Origin: Streptomyces sp. TLI_146
GTDB lineage: Bacteria > Actinomycetota > Actinomycetes > Streptomycetales > Streptomycetaceae
Length of the DNA stretch: 64,000 bases
Direction: 5' to 3'
Assembly: GCF_002846415.1 (NCBI RefSeq)
Contig: NZ_PJMX01000001.1
Coordinates: 8,432,001 to 8,496,000, forward strand
Under the pieces are notes generated by a model. That model was not told the DNA's origin. It searched no databases and worked only from the letters and a program-made list of their open reading frames with translations. Made by a program: the position numbers and the translations under genes. This document shows, piece by piece, positions 50,353 through 59,001 of the stretch (the stretch's first letter is position 1; each line of letters starts with the position of its first letter).

Positions 50353-50443
50353 CACATGTGCGTGTGTGGCCATGTGTCGGGCCGTGGCTGGTCTCCGCTG
50401 CCCGCACCTGCTGTTTCTTGACAGCTCATCAACACACGTGTGA
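50353..50443. promoter_or_regulatory. CACACGTGTG-type sites upstream of the EEP-SGNH-beta-helix gene
   Basis: AACACACGTGTGA (50431-50443) is the exact inverse of the 13-bp string at 46976-46988. TCACATGTG (50352-50360) and TGACATGTGA (50466-50475) are variants. They lie 170-260 bp upstream of the chosen start of the large secreted protein gene and may also affect the divergent ABC-F gene. Confidence 0.6.
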
Positions 50444-50615
50444 GCATCCTCGTCCGTTGACTAGGTGACATGTGAGTCGCTCGCGCACGCGCTCCGGTGC
50501 CGTTACCGGAGCTCCCGTCTCGCTCAACACCCCACCCAGCCAAGTGCGTCCAGCACCGCCCCCAGTCGTCGCGTCGAGGAACGGCGGCGGCACGGACAGG
50601 GAAGAGAGAAACACG

Positions 50616-53600
50616 TTGTCCATACGTATGCCGGGGTACGGTTCCCGGCGCAGACCCGGCCCCGGGCGTTCGCGCGCCGTGGCCCAGACGCTCTGCGTGG
50701 CGCTGCTCGCCTCGCTCGTCACGCTGCTCGCCCCTACGGCGGCACAGGCGATCGAGCCGTTCGGTGTGCGGGCCACCACGTTCAACATGCAGGGCGGCAA
50801 GTCGTGGGGCGACGTCAGGATCCTGCTCCCCGACGCCGACATCGTGGCGCTGCAGGAGGCCACGACGGCGCCCGACGGGTTCATCGACGACGCGAAGGAG
50901 CTCACCGACAACCTCGACGACACCGCGAAGACCCCGAAGAACTACGCCAGCCTCAAGTACCGGCTCTATGCCAAGAAGTGGGGCAAGAACGGCTCGCGCC
51001 AGCCCGACGGCGTTCTGCTCTATCTGAAGATCCTGGACAGGACCGCCTGGGGCCCCGATCCGGACAGCACGTCCAGCACCACTCCCGGTGTCGACCCCGA
51101 CGAGCAGGAGGACGAGGAGGACGTCAAGAAGCCGGCCAAGGACCGCAACACCCAGAAGTCCATGGCGATCTGGCTGCGCGACGTGCCGGACGACCTCGAC
51201 GACCTCAAGACCCGCGTCAAGATCTTCCCCGCCGAGGATCCGAAGAACAAGTGGATCAGGACTCGCCCCGCCTTCGGTGTGGAGGTCGGCGGCACCTGGT
51301 ACTTCGACATCCACGCCGCGTCGATCCGCTCCGGTGACAAGCCCAATCCGCACTCCGTGGCGCTGATCGACACGATCACCCAGAAGATGACGGGCAAGCG
51401 GTGGCGGGCCCTGGGCGACTTCAACAGCCTCGCGGACGCCACCCGCGCCCGATTCCCCAACACCTTCTACGCGGCCCAGGACCAGAAGCCGGGCGGCACG
51501 CCCGTCGAGACGCAGCAGTCCCACTACGCGCTCGACTACATGATCGCCAGTGATCAGCTCGACAACCTCGCCGTGACCCGGACCGACCAGAAGGGCAACT
51601 CCGACCACTACCCCGTCCGGTTCGCGACCGGGACGGGCGGCATCTGCGGCAAGGTGTGGAAGTACAAATACGAGACCGTCTACAACCCCGCGCCGGCCCG
51701 CCGTGCCGTGCGCGCCGCCGTCGGGGACGCGTGCGGCCCTCCGGGTGCGGTCGTCTCCATGGGCGACAGCTACATCTCCGGCGAGGGCGGCCGCTGGGCC
51801 GGCAACGCCGCTGCCTCCGCGAACGGCTCCGCCTGGGGCACCGACCGCGCCGCGGTGAACTGCAACGGCGAGGAGAGCGTCTGCGACCACGACCCGTCCA
51901 AGGTCTACGGTGACACCTCGTACGACAAGGGCGGCAGCGCCTGCGACCGCTCCGACTCCGCCGAGATCCGGGGCGTGGACTTCGAAGGCATCCCGGCGGA
52001 GAGACGGTTCAACATCGCCTGCTCCGGGGCCACCACGGAGAACGTCACCACGACGGGGTTCAAGGGCCAGCGCCCCCAGGTCGACGACCTGCGGGACATC
52101 GCGAAGAACAACGACGTCCGGATGGTCGTGCTCTCGGTCGGCGGCAACGACCTGCACTTCGCCGACATCCTCCAGGACTGCGTGAAGGCCTACTTCTACC
52201 CGTCCCTGTTCAACCAGGGCTGCCGCGGCGCCAAGGAGAAAGAGTTCGCCGATAGCCTCGGCCCGGTGCGCGCCAAGGTCGTGCAGTCCGTCGAGGCGAT
52301 CCGCAAGGTGATGCGCGAGGCGGGCCAGGACGACGACTCGTACCGGATCGTGCTGCAGTCCTATCCCAACCCGCTGCCCATCGGCCGCAACTTCCGCGAC
52401 CCCGAGAACGCGCCCGTCCCGCCGGCCAACTACAGCCGTTACCTGAGCGGCGGCTGCCCCGTCCTGGACGCGGACAGCGACTGGGCGCACACCTCGGTGG
52501 TGCCCCGGATCAGCACCATGCTGCGCGGCGCCGCGAACGAGGCCGGGGTGTCCTTCCTGGACCTGCAGGACGCGTTCGCCGGGCACGAGCTGTGCAATCG
52601 GACGGCGCAGCAGGCCAGGGCGGGCGACAAGCTGTCCGCGCCGCTCGCGGCCGAGCGCGCCGAGTGGGTGCGCTGGGTGCCGTATGTCGTCGATGGGCTC
52701 AAGGACCTGCCGTGGCAGGCCCAGGGCAACCAGCAGGAGGCCATCCACCCCAACTACTACGGCCAGCGCGCCCTGGCCGCCTGCCTGACGAAGATCGCGG
52801 CGCAGCTGGGTGACACCCCGGTGTTCTCCTCCTGCGTGGGCAGGCCGTCCACCGCACCCGGGGACATCGACGGGACGGTCGACAACAGCACGGTGCTGAG
52901 CCGGAGCAACCGGCGTGCTCCTGTGGCAGGGCTGCCCGACTGGAGCCGGGCCGGATACCGCGGCGGTGAGGAGCTCCCGGGCCCTGCCGCCCGCACCCCC
53001 GACTCCACCTGCCACATAACCCCGTCCGCGCTGGAGTCGCAGTTCAAGGTGAAGGCCGACGACGGCCAGGACGACACCGCCGGGATCCAGGCGGCGATCG
53101 ACCGGATCCGCACCGCCTGCACCCCTGGCGCCTCGCCCGGCCGGCTCTCGGTGATCGAGCTGCCCAAGGGGGTGCTCAACGTCAACAAGCAGCTCTCGGT
53201 GGACGCCTCGTACCTGGTCGTCCGGGGCCAGGGGGCGGACCCGGCGAACGGGTCGCGGATCGTCTTCCGCCCGGACCTGAACACCCGCTACGACACCCTC
53301 ACCGAGAAGGGCGAGCGCTGGGACCAGGGCGCGATGACCCACAAGTGCGAGTTCACCACGGGCAACAACGTGGGCACGGGTGGGTGGATCTGGCCCGGGC
53401 GCGGACTGTTCCGGGTGCAGACCCGGGAGGCCGCCGAGAAGTACGCCAAGATCTGCGGCTTCCCGTCCAAGATCCCGGAGAACCGGCGTGATCTCTTCGA
53501 GGGCTCGATCAACCAGCACTGGGAGTCGGGTGTCGCCGTCGCCGGATCCCCGGCCGACGCCAAGTACGCCGCGCACGAGGGCAACCGGGTGATCCAGCTG

Positions 53601-54791
53601 AACGCCAAGGCGAAGATGGACGTCTTCAAGCCGGGCGGCGACCTGTGGGTCGGCGCGGCGAACAGCCTGAAGTTCTACCAGACCCAGCAGGTCGCCGGAG
53701 CCGCGGCGGACGACGGGCGGCTGGAGAACCTGCACATGCGCCAGCAGGTGTTCACCATCACCTCCGTGGACGCGGCCCAGCACACCGTCACGATCGACAA
53801 GCCCCTGGAGTTCGACGTCCCGGTCGACTCCACCTCCGACGGGTCCCCGGCGCTGGGAGTGGGCGGCAAACCCTACGCCAGCAAGGTCACCCCGCTGAAG
53901 ATGATCACGGATGTGGGCTTCGAGGACTTCTCCTTCACCCAGGACATCAACGGCCTGCCCAAGCTGCGCGGCGGCACCTACCAGCTCACCCCGGCCCAGG
54001 CGGTCCACAACTACGGCAACATGGCGCCCGAGTACGCCATGCACGGCATCGTCTTCAAGTGGGCCTCCGACTCCTGGGTGCGCGGCGTGCGCGCCGACAT
54101 GACCGGCTCGCACCCGGTCGTCACCGAGGTGGCCCGCAACATCCAGGTCGAACGGAACGTGTTCGACGGCGCCTGGAACAAGGGCAAGGGCGGCAACGGC
54201 TATCTGCGCGGCTCCCGTGTCTGGGACTCCCTCTACGCCTTCAACACCAGCCGCAACCTGAGGCACTTCACCTTCCAGTGGTCGGCCAGCGGCAACGTGG
54301 CCATCGGCAACGACTTCGACTCCGACCTGAACCTGCACGGCGGCTGGGAGCACCGCAACCTGTTCGACAACAACACCGTGCACGTGCCCTACAACCACTC
54401 CTCGGGCGAGTGCGCCACCAACTGCGGTGGCGAGGGAGGAGCGGGTGACGACGGCACCTGGTGGCCCATCTACTGGGCCGCGGGCAGCAAGGGCGTCGGC
54501 TGGTCCGGCTCCACGGGTCCGCAGAACGTGTTCTTCCACAACACCCTGACCAAGCAGTTGGTCGCGGGCGGCACCTACCAGACCTACGGGCCGTACGCCG
54601 ACACCTCCCGGGTGTTCCAGTTCGGCTCCTCGGCCGCCGATCCGCGCGTCTTCCAGCATCTGAGGACGGGCAGCGGCCCGATCCAGGACTGGGCGAACAA
54701 CGAACGCAACATCTACACCGGCGGCGACGGCGTCAACGCCTCTCGCACCGACCTCAACACCTCACTGTTCCTGCGCGACTACCACTCCTGA
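50616..54791 (+). CDS. Secreted EEP nuclease-fold / SGNH hydrolase / right-handed beta-helix protein
   Basis: About 1391 residues from TTG 50616, which has GGGAAGAGAG upstream; ATG 50628 or GTG 50472 are alternatives. The signal peptide ends near TAAQA. An EEP domain (about 48-350: TTFNM, LQEAT, HAAS, LGDFN, SDHYPV) is followed by an SGNH hydrolase (about 375-735: GDSYISGE, GGND near 508, AIHPN near 708), and then a right-handed beta-helix, pectate-lyase-like region (about 800-1391: QAAIDRIRTACTPG, VVRGQGADP, RVWDSLYAFNTSRNL). The first two domains are closely related to those of the 12.4-18.0 kb protein. Possible substrates are extracellular DNA or phosphoesters, acyl esters and acidic polysaccharide. 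Confidence 0.85.
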   Translation: MSIRMPGYGSRRRPGPGRSRAVAQTLCVALLASLVTLLAPTAAQAIEPFGVRATTFNMQGGKSWGDVRILLPDADIVALQEATTAPDGFIDDAKELTDNLDDTAKTPKNYASLKYRLYAKKWGKNGSRQPDGVLLYLKILDRTAWGPDPDSTSSTTPGVDPDEQEDEEDVKKPAKDRNTQKSMAIWLRDVPDDLDDLKTRVKIFPAEDPKNKWIRTRPAFGVEVGGTWYFDIHAASIRSGDKPNPHSVALIDTITQKMTGKRWRALGDFNSLADATRARFPNTFYAAQDQKPGGTPVETQQSHYALDYMIASDQLDNLAVTRTDQKGNSDHYPVRFATGTGGICGKVWKYKYETVYNPAPARRAVRAAVGDACGPPGAVVSMGDSYISGEGGRWAGNAAASANGSAWGTDRAAVNCNGEESVCDHDPSKVYGDTSYDKGGSACDRSDSAEIRGVDFEGIPAERRFNIACSGATTENVTTTGFKGQRPQVDDLRDIAKNNDVRMVVLSVGGNDLHFADILQDCVKAYFYPSLFNQGCRGAKEKEFADSLGPVRAKVVQSVEAIRKVMREAGQDDDSYRIVLQSYPNPLPIGRNFRDPENAPVPPANYSRYLSGGCPVLDADSDWAHTSVVPRISTMLRGAANEAGVSFLDLQDAFAGHELCNRTAQQARAGDKLSAPLAAERAEWVRWVPYVVDGLKDLPWQAQGNQQEAIHPNYYGQRALAACLTKIAAQLGDTPVFSSCVGRPSTAPGDIDGTVDNSTVLSRSNRRAPVAGLPDWSRAGYRGGEELPGPAARTPDSTCHITPSALESQFKVKADDGQDDTAGIQAAIDRIRTACTPGASPGRLSVIELPKGVLNVNKQLSVDASYLVVRGQGADPANGSRIVFRPDLNTRYDTLTEKGERWDQGAMTHKCEFTTGNNVGTGGWIWPGRGLFRVQTREAAEKYAKICGFPSKIPENRRDLFEGSINQHWESGVAVAGSPADAKYAAHEGNRVIQLNAKAKMDVFKPGGDLWVGAANSLKFYQTQQVAGAAADDGRLENLHMRQQVFTITSVDAAQHTVTIDKPLEFDVPVDSTSDGSPALGVGGKPYASKVTPLKMITDVGFEDFSFTQDINGLPKLRGGTYQLTPAQAVHNYGNMAPEYAMHGIVFKWASDSWVRGVRADMTGSHPVVTEVARNIQVERNVFDGAWNKGKGGNGYLRGSRVWDSLYAFNTSRNLRHFTFQWSASGNVAIGNDFDSDLNLHGGWEHRNLFDNNTVHVPYNHSSGECATNCGGEGGAGDDGTWWPIYWAAGSKGVGWSGSTGPQNVFFHNTLTKQLVAGGTYQTYGPYADTSRVFQFGSSAADPRVFQHLRTGSGPIQDWANNERNIYTGGDGVNASRTDLNTSLFLRDYHS

Positions 54792-54806
54792 CCCGGCCCC
54801 GGCCCG

Positions 54807-54852
54807 GCGCGCCCGTTCCCGGCGGACTTCGGTCCGTGGGGAGCGGGCGCGC
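54807..54852. terminator. Terminator hairpin with TTCG loop
   Basis: GCGCGCCCG (54807-54815) pairs with CGGGCGCGC (54844-54852), enclosing the inner stem CGGAC-TTCG-GTCCG (54823-54836). It lies 16 bp after the stop of the EEP-SGNH-beta-helix gene. Confidence 0.78.
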
Positions 54853-55008
54853 TCCGTCGCGCGGACGCGGCTCCGGTCGTGTGCGGGCCGTTGGGGCAGC
54901 GGGGTTCCCGTCCGCCTCCCTGAGCCGGCACCGGACCGCAGGGAGATGTGATTCGCCGGGTCAGGCACAGGTTCCAGCCGCTGACGCCCCGGCTGCTGTC
55001 GGACGCGC

Positions 55009-55680
55009 TCAGCCGGGCAGCGTGACGAGCCCCATCTCGTAGGCGGTGATCACGAGCTGAACCCGGTCCCGGGCGCCCAATTTGGTGAGCAGGCGCGACA
55101 CGTGGGACTTGGCGGTGGCCACCGTGATGAAGAGGTCCTCCGCGATCTCGGCGTTCGACCGGCCGCGACCGACGAGCGTCAGGACTTCCCGCTCCCGCTC
55201 GGTGATGCCCTCGACCAGCCGCGGGGAGCGTGCCGGGGGAGCCTCGGGGCGCCCGGCGAACTCCGCGATCAGACGGCGCGTGACACCCGGGGCGATCAGC
55301 GCGTCGCCGGCGGCGACCACGCGGATCGCCGCGAGGATGTCGTCGAGCGCCATGTCCTTGACCACGAAGCCGCTCGCTCCGGCCCGCAGAGCGCCGTAGA
55401 CGTAGTCGTCCTCGTCGAAGGTGGTCAGGACGAGGACGCGCGTCGCGGTCGGGCCGGCGTTTATGAGGCGGGTGGCCTCGATCCCGTCCATGCCGGGCAT
55501 CCGGATGTCCATCACCACGACGTCGGGGTCTGTGTCCCGGACCAGTTGGACCGCCTCGGCGCCGGTGGCGGCCTCACCGACGACCTGGAGGTCGGGGTGG
55601 TCGGCCATGATCACGCGCAGGCCGGACCGTACCAGCGGCTGGTCGTCGGCCAGCAGGATGCGTAGGGGACGGTCGTTCAT
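55009..55680 (-). CDS. NarL/LuxR-type response regulator
   Basis: The 223-residue protein has a receiver domain (ILLADDQPLVRSGLRVI, phosphorylated Asp in VVVMDIRMPGMDG, Lys in GFVVKDM) and a LuxR helix-turn-helix (GITEREREVLTLVGRGRSNA, then LFITVATAKSHVSRLLTKLG). Its start ATG 55680 overlaps the stop of the histidine-kinase gene (ATGA). The pair is divergent from an ABC exporter, a typical arrangement for sensing and expelling an antimicrobial or lipid-like compound. Confidence 0.93.
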   Translation of the reverse strand: MNDRPLRILLADDQPLVRSGLRVIMADHPDLQVVGEAATGAEAVQLVRDTDPDVVVMDIRMPGMDGIEATRLINAGPTATRVLVLTTFDEDDYVYGALRAGASGFVVKDMALDDILAAIRVVAAGDALIAPGVTRRLIAEFAGRPEAPPARSPRLVEGITEREREVLTLVGRGRSNAEIAEDLFITVATAKSHVSRLLTKLGARDRVQLVITAYEMGLVTLPG

Positions 55681-56852
55681 CGGGTCTCCACCAGGACCCC
55701 CGCGAAGTCGGGCAACGGCAGCCGCGCCGCCACCCGGAAGCCGCCCTCGGGGCGCGGCCCGGCGCTGATGCGGCCGTTCAGCAGAGCGACCCGCTCCCGC
55801 ATGCCGACGATGCCGAAGCCATGGGCGGGGCCGTCCTCGGTGGCGCCGCGCCCGTCGTCGACGATCTCCACGGTCAGTTCCCCGTCCCCGTACTCGATGC
55901 GCACCCGGCAGTGCCCGGTGCCCGCATGGCGGACCACGTTGGTCAGCGCCTCCTGGACGATACGGTAGGCCGACAGGTCGATGTCGGCCGGCAGCGGGCG
56001 CTGCTCCCCGTCGACGCACACGGTCACGCGTACGCCGGCGTCCGCCGTCGCCGCCGCCAGTCGTTCGAGGTCGGCCACACCTGGCGACGGTGAGAGCGGT
56101 GCCCGCCCCGAAGCCTCCGCGCCCGGGTCGGCCTGACGGAGTGCGACCAACGTGCGCCGAAGGCCCGACAAGGTCTCCCTGCTGGTGGCTTCGATGGTCC
56201 GCAGGGCCTCGCGGGCCTCCTCGGGCTGTGTCTGAATGACCCGGCTTCCCACCCCGGCCTGGATGGCGATGATGCCGATGCTGTGCGCGACCATGTCGTG
56301 CAACTCGCGTGCGATCCGCAGCCGTTCGGCGACCACCGCCTCGGCCACCTCCTGGGCGCGCAGCGCCACCGCGTGCTCGCGGCGCTCACGGCTCAGCAGA
56401 CCGGCCGTGCAGGCCGCGGCCATCGCCAGGACGGCGATCACAAGGTTGACGATCACGCCCTCGCCGTGCGCGAAGCCGCCGACGAGCAGCACTTGGACGA
56501 CGAGGGACGTGGCCACCGCGACGGTCGAAGCACGCCGTGTACGGGTGGCGACAATGAAGCCCAGCACGAGGTCCACCGCCAGATACGGCAGGAACTGTCC
56601 CTGGTACGAGGCCGACAGGTCCACCCGGGCGGAGCTCGGGGGACCCACGACCACGGCGGCGGAGCCGAGGAGCACCATGGCCAGGGCCAGGATGGGCCTG
56701 CGTCGCAGGACGCCGACGAGCAGGCTCGCCGCCAGCAGTGCCCCGATGCCCTGGACCGTGCCCGAAGCCCGCGGTCCGCCTCCTATGAGCAGACCCACCG
56801 CGAGGATGTAGAGGACGCCCCCCACCCAGGCCATGACCTTCGTTCTCGTCAT
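55677..56852 (-). CDS. HisKA_3-type sensor histidine kinase
   Basis: The 391-residue protein has about five to six N-terminal membrane helices (VMAWVGGVLYILAVGLLIGG to VNLVIAVLAMAAACTAGLL), a HisKA_3 dimerisation helix with the phospho-acceptor His in ERLRIARELHDMVAHS, and a GHKL ATPase domain (AYRIVQEALTNVVRHAG, VDDGRGATEDG, HGFGIVGMRER). No large extracellular domain is present, so the signal is probably sensed in or near the membrane. ATG 56852 is preceded by a weak ribosome-binding site. It forms an operon with the response regulator. Confidence 0.92.
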   Translation of the reverse strand: MTRTKVMAWVGGVLYILAVGLLIGGGPRASGTVQGIGALLAASLLVGVLRRRPILALAMVLLGSAAVVVGPPSSARVDLSASYQGQFLPYLAVDLVLGFIVATRTRRASTVAVATSLVVQVLLVGGFAHGEGVIVNLVIAVLAMAAACTAGLLSRERREHAVALRAQEVAEAVVAERLRIARELHDMVAHSIGIIAIQAGVGSRVIQTQPEEAREALRTIEATSRETLSGLRRTLVALRQADPGAEASGRAPLSPSPGVADLERLAAATADAGVRVTVCVDGEQRPLPADIDLSAYRIVQEALTNVVRHAGTGHCRVRIEYGDGELTVEIVDDGRGATEDGPAHGFGIVGMRERVALLNGRISAGPRPEGGFRVAARLPLPDFAGVLVETR

Positions 56853-56984
56853 CGGGGCTGCGCCGTTTCGAGGCGGTGTGCCCCCTCAAGAGGAAGGTCG
56901 TGCGGTGCGACGCGCGTGGGCAACGGGGTGGTCGGTATGGCGTTCATCCCGCGAGGTTATCCAGCCGCCGACGCCGCGGCATCG

Positions 56985-57008
56985 GCCCGTGGGCGTACGC
57001 CCACGGGC
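56985..57008. promoter_or_regulatory. 24-bp perfect palindrome between the kinase and ABC genes
   Basis: The 24 bases at 56985-57008 are their own reverse complement (half-site GCCCGTGGGCGT). The palindrome lies in the 226-bp divergent region between the two-component genes and the ABC exporter genes, 71 bp from the ABC ATPase start. It is a strong candidate operator for the adjacent response regulator. Confidence 0.65.
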
Positions 57009-57078
57009 GAACCCGGCCGCACGATTGCCGCCCACGGCCCCATGACCGGACGGGGACCCGCCCAGCAGTGTTGTCCAC

Positions 57079-57999
57079 GTGATCGAAATCAATGAACTCA
57101 CCAAGCGTTACGGCGGCAAGACCGCCGTCGACCAGCTGTCCTTCACCGTGCGGCCGGGTCAGGTCACCGGCTTCCTCGGTCCCAACGGAGCCGGCAAGTC
57201 CACCACCCTGCGGATGATCCTCGGCCTGGAGTCGCCCACCGGCGGCACCGCCACCGTCAGCGGAGTTCCCTTCCGCAGCCATCCCCGTGGTTTGCGACAT
57301 GTCGGCGCCCTCCTCGACGCGGGCCAGGTCCACGGCGGACGCACCGCCCATGCCCACCTGTCTGCCCTGGCCCGCAGCAACAAGATCTCCCCTCGCCGGG
57401 TGGACGAGGTGCTGCAGGAAGTGGGCCTGGCCGAGGCGACGACCCGCCGGATCGGCGGGTTCTCGCTCGGCATGAAGCAGCGGCTGGGGGTCGCCACCGC
57501 CCTGCTCGGCGACCCGCCGGTGCTGATGTTCGACGAGCCGGTCAACGGCATGGACCCGGAAGGCGTGCTCTGGATGCGCCGTCTCTTCCGACGCCTCGCG
57601 GCCGAGGGCCGCACGGTCTTCCTCTCCAGCCACCTCATGTCGGAGATGGAGAACACCGCCGACCAGCTCGTCGTCATCGGCCGGGGCCGGCTCATCGCCG
57701 CCGAGTCGGTAGGGGACTTCGCGGCCCGCAGCACTGGCCTCGGTGTGGTGGTGGGCACGCGGCAGGCAGCCGAGCTGACCGCAGTGCTGAGCGCCGCGGG
57801 CGCATCGGTCGAGCCGGAGGGATCGGCGGGCGCCGAGAAGCTCGCCGTGACCGGCCTGCCGACGGACCGGATCGCCGCGCTCGCCTTCGAGAACGGGATC
57901 CTGCTGAACGAGCTGGCCACCCGAACTGCCTCACTGGAGGAGGCCTTCATGGAACTCACCGCCGACAGCGTCGAATACCAGGCAGGACAGCCCCGATGA
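57079..57999 (+). CDS. ABC transporter ATP-binding protein
   Basis: The 306-residue protein has Walker A GPNGAGKST, signature FSLGMKQRLGVATALLG, Walker B VLMFDEPVNGMDP and H-loop FLSSHLMSEME. It matches the DrrA/CcmA-like exporter ATPases used for drugs, lantibiotics or lipids. GTG 57079 is chosen. Its stop overlaps the start of the permease gene (ATGA), so the two are coupled; regulation by the divergent two-component system is likely. Confidence 0.92.
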   Translation: MIEINELTKRYGGKTAVDQLSFTVRPGQVTGFLGPNGAGKSTTLRMILGLESPTGGTATVSGVPFRSHPRGLRHVGALLDAGQVHGGRTAHAHLSALARSNKISPRRVDEVLQEVGLAEATTRRIGGFSLGMKQRLGVATALLGDPPVLMFDEPVNGMDPEGVLWMRRLFRRLAAEGRTVFLSSHLMSEMENTADQLVVIGRGRLIAAESVGDFAARSTGLGVVVGTRQAAELTAVLSAAGASVEPEGSAGAEKLAVTGLPTDRIAALAFENGILLNELATRTASLEEAFMELTADSVEYQAGQPR

Positions 58000-58757
58000 C
58001 CACACCCGCCACCGCCCTCGCGACCACTGCGACCGCATCCCTCGCCGAGCCGCCCGTCCGCTTCCGTGATCTGATCGCCGCTGAGTGGATCAAGATGCGG
58101 TCCCTGCGCTCCACCCCATGGACCGTCGCGCTGATCACCCTGTTCGTCATCGGGTCCGCCACCGTGGCCACACTGGCGGACAAGGCCGCGGGCTCCGAAC
58201 CCGCTGATTTCCTGGCCTACGACGCGTACCCGCCCAGCGGCTACATGACGCTGATACTCGTCGCCGGCAGCATGGGCACCCTCACCGTCGTGAGCGAATA
58301 CAGCAGCGGGCTGATCCGCACCACCACCGTGGCCGTCCCCGATCGTGGAGCGGTGGTGCTGGCCAAGGCAGTCGTCACCGCCCTGCTGTGGACCGCGGTC
58401 GGTACGGTCGCCTCCATCGGATCCTTCCTGGTCTCCCAGGCCATCCTGGACGGGCGCGGTGCCGGCGTCGCGATCACCCACCCCGATGTGCTCCGGCCGC
58501 TGGTGGCATCCGCGTTGCTGGCCCCGGTGTGCGCCCTGGTCGGTCTGGGCCTCGGCGTCCTGCTCCGGCATACCGCCGGGACCATGCTCACCAGCGTATT
58601 CGCCCTGCTGATGCTGCCCACCATGTTCTCGGAGAGCAACCGCTGGTCGGCCGATGCCAAACACCTCATGGTGTCGGCTGCCTGGACTCGCCTGGTCCAA
58701 ACATGGGAGCCGAACCCCGGATCCCTGGGCTACACCGCCACGCTCCCCGGCTCCTAG
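57996..58757 (+). CDS. ABC-2-type permease with a premature amber codon
   Basis: ATG 57996 opens a membrane protein with about six helices (STPWTVALITLFVIGSATVA, GYMTLILVAGSMGTLTVV, VVTALLWTAVGTVASIGSFL, LVASALLAPVCALVGLGLGV and on). The frame stops at TAG 58755-58757 after TLPGS, but codons after it read TVYALWPLAAVTLAVIAVRH, a natural last membrane helix, ending at TGA 58827-58829. The family normally has Trp (TGG) at the TAG position. So either a W-to-amber mutation has removed the last helix, or there is suppression or a base error. Confidence 0.85.
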   Translation: MTTPATALATTATASLAEPPVRFRDLIAAEWIKMRSLRSTPWTVALITLFVIGSATVATLADKAAGSEPADFLAYDAYPPSGYMTLILVAGSMGTLTVVSEYSSGLIRTTTVAVPDRGAVVLAKAVVTALLWTAVGTVASIGSFLVSQAILDGRGAGVAITHPDVLRPLVASALLAPVCALVGLGLGVLLRHTAGTMLTSVFALLMLPTMFSESNRWSADAKHLMVSAAWTRLVQTWEPNPGSLGYTATLPGS

Positions 58758-59001
58758 ACCGTGTACGCCCTCTGGCCGCTGGCAGCGGTCACCCTCGCGG
58801 TGATCGCCGTACGACATCGCGACGTGTGAACATGCCTGCGGGACACGCGTATCGCACCCCGGAGGCACAGGGCCAAGGCCCTCGGTGCTTCACGCAGCCC
58901 CAAGGAACATCCCTCATAAACGACCCTTTGCCTGAGCGAGATCGGATACGGGCCGCCGGACCCTCCAGGCCGAGGCCATCCCCGGCTTCGGCTGGGTCGG
59001 C

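Noticed and set aside
50352..54659. 1435-codon minus-strand frame opposite the EEP-SGNH-beta-helix gene
   Set aside because: It is an antisense shadow with low-complexity Val/Gly/Arg/His composition; the plus-strand protein has full domains and a signal peptide.
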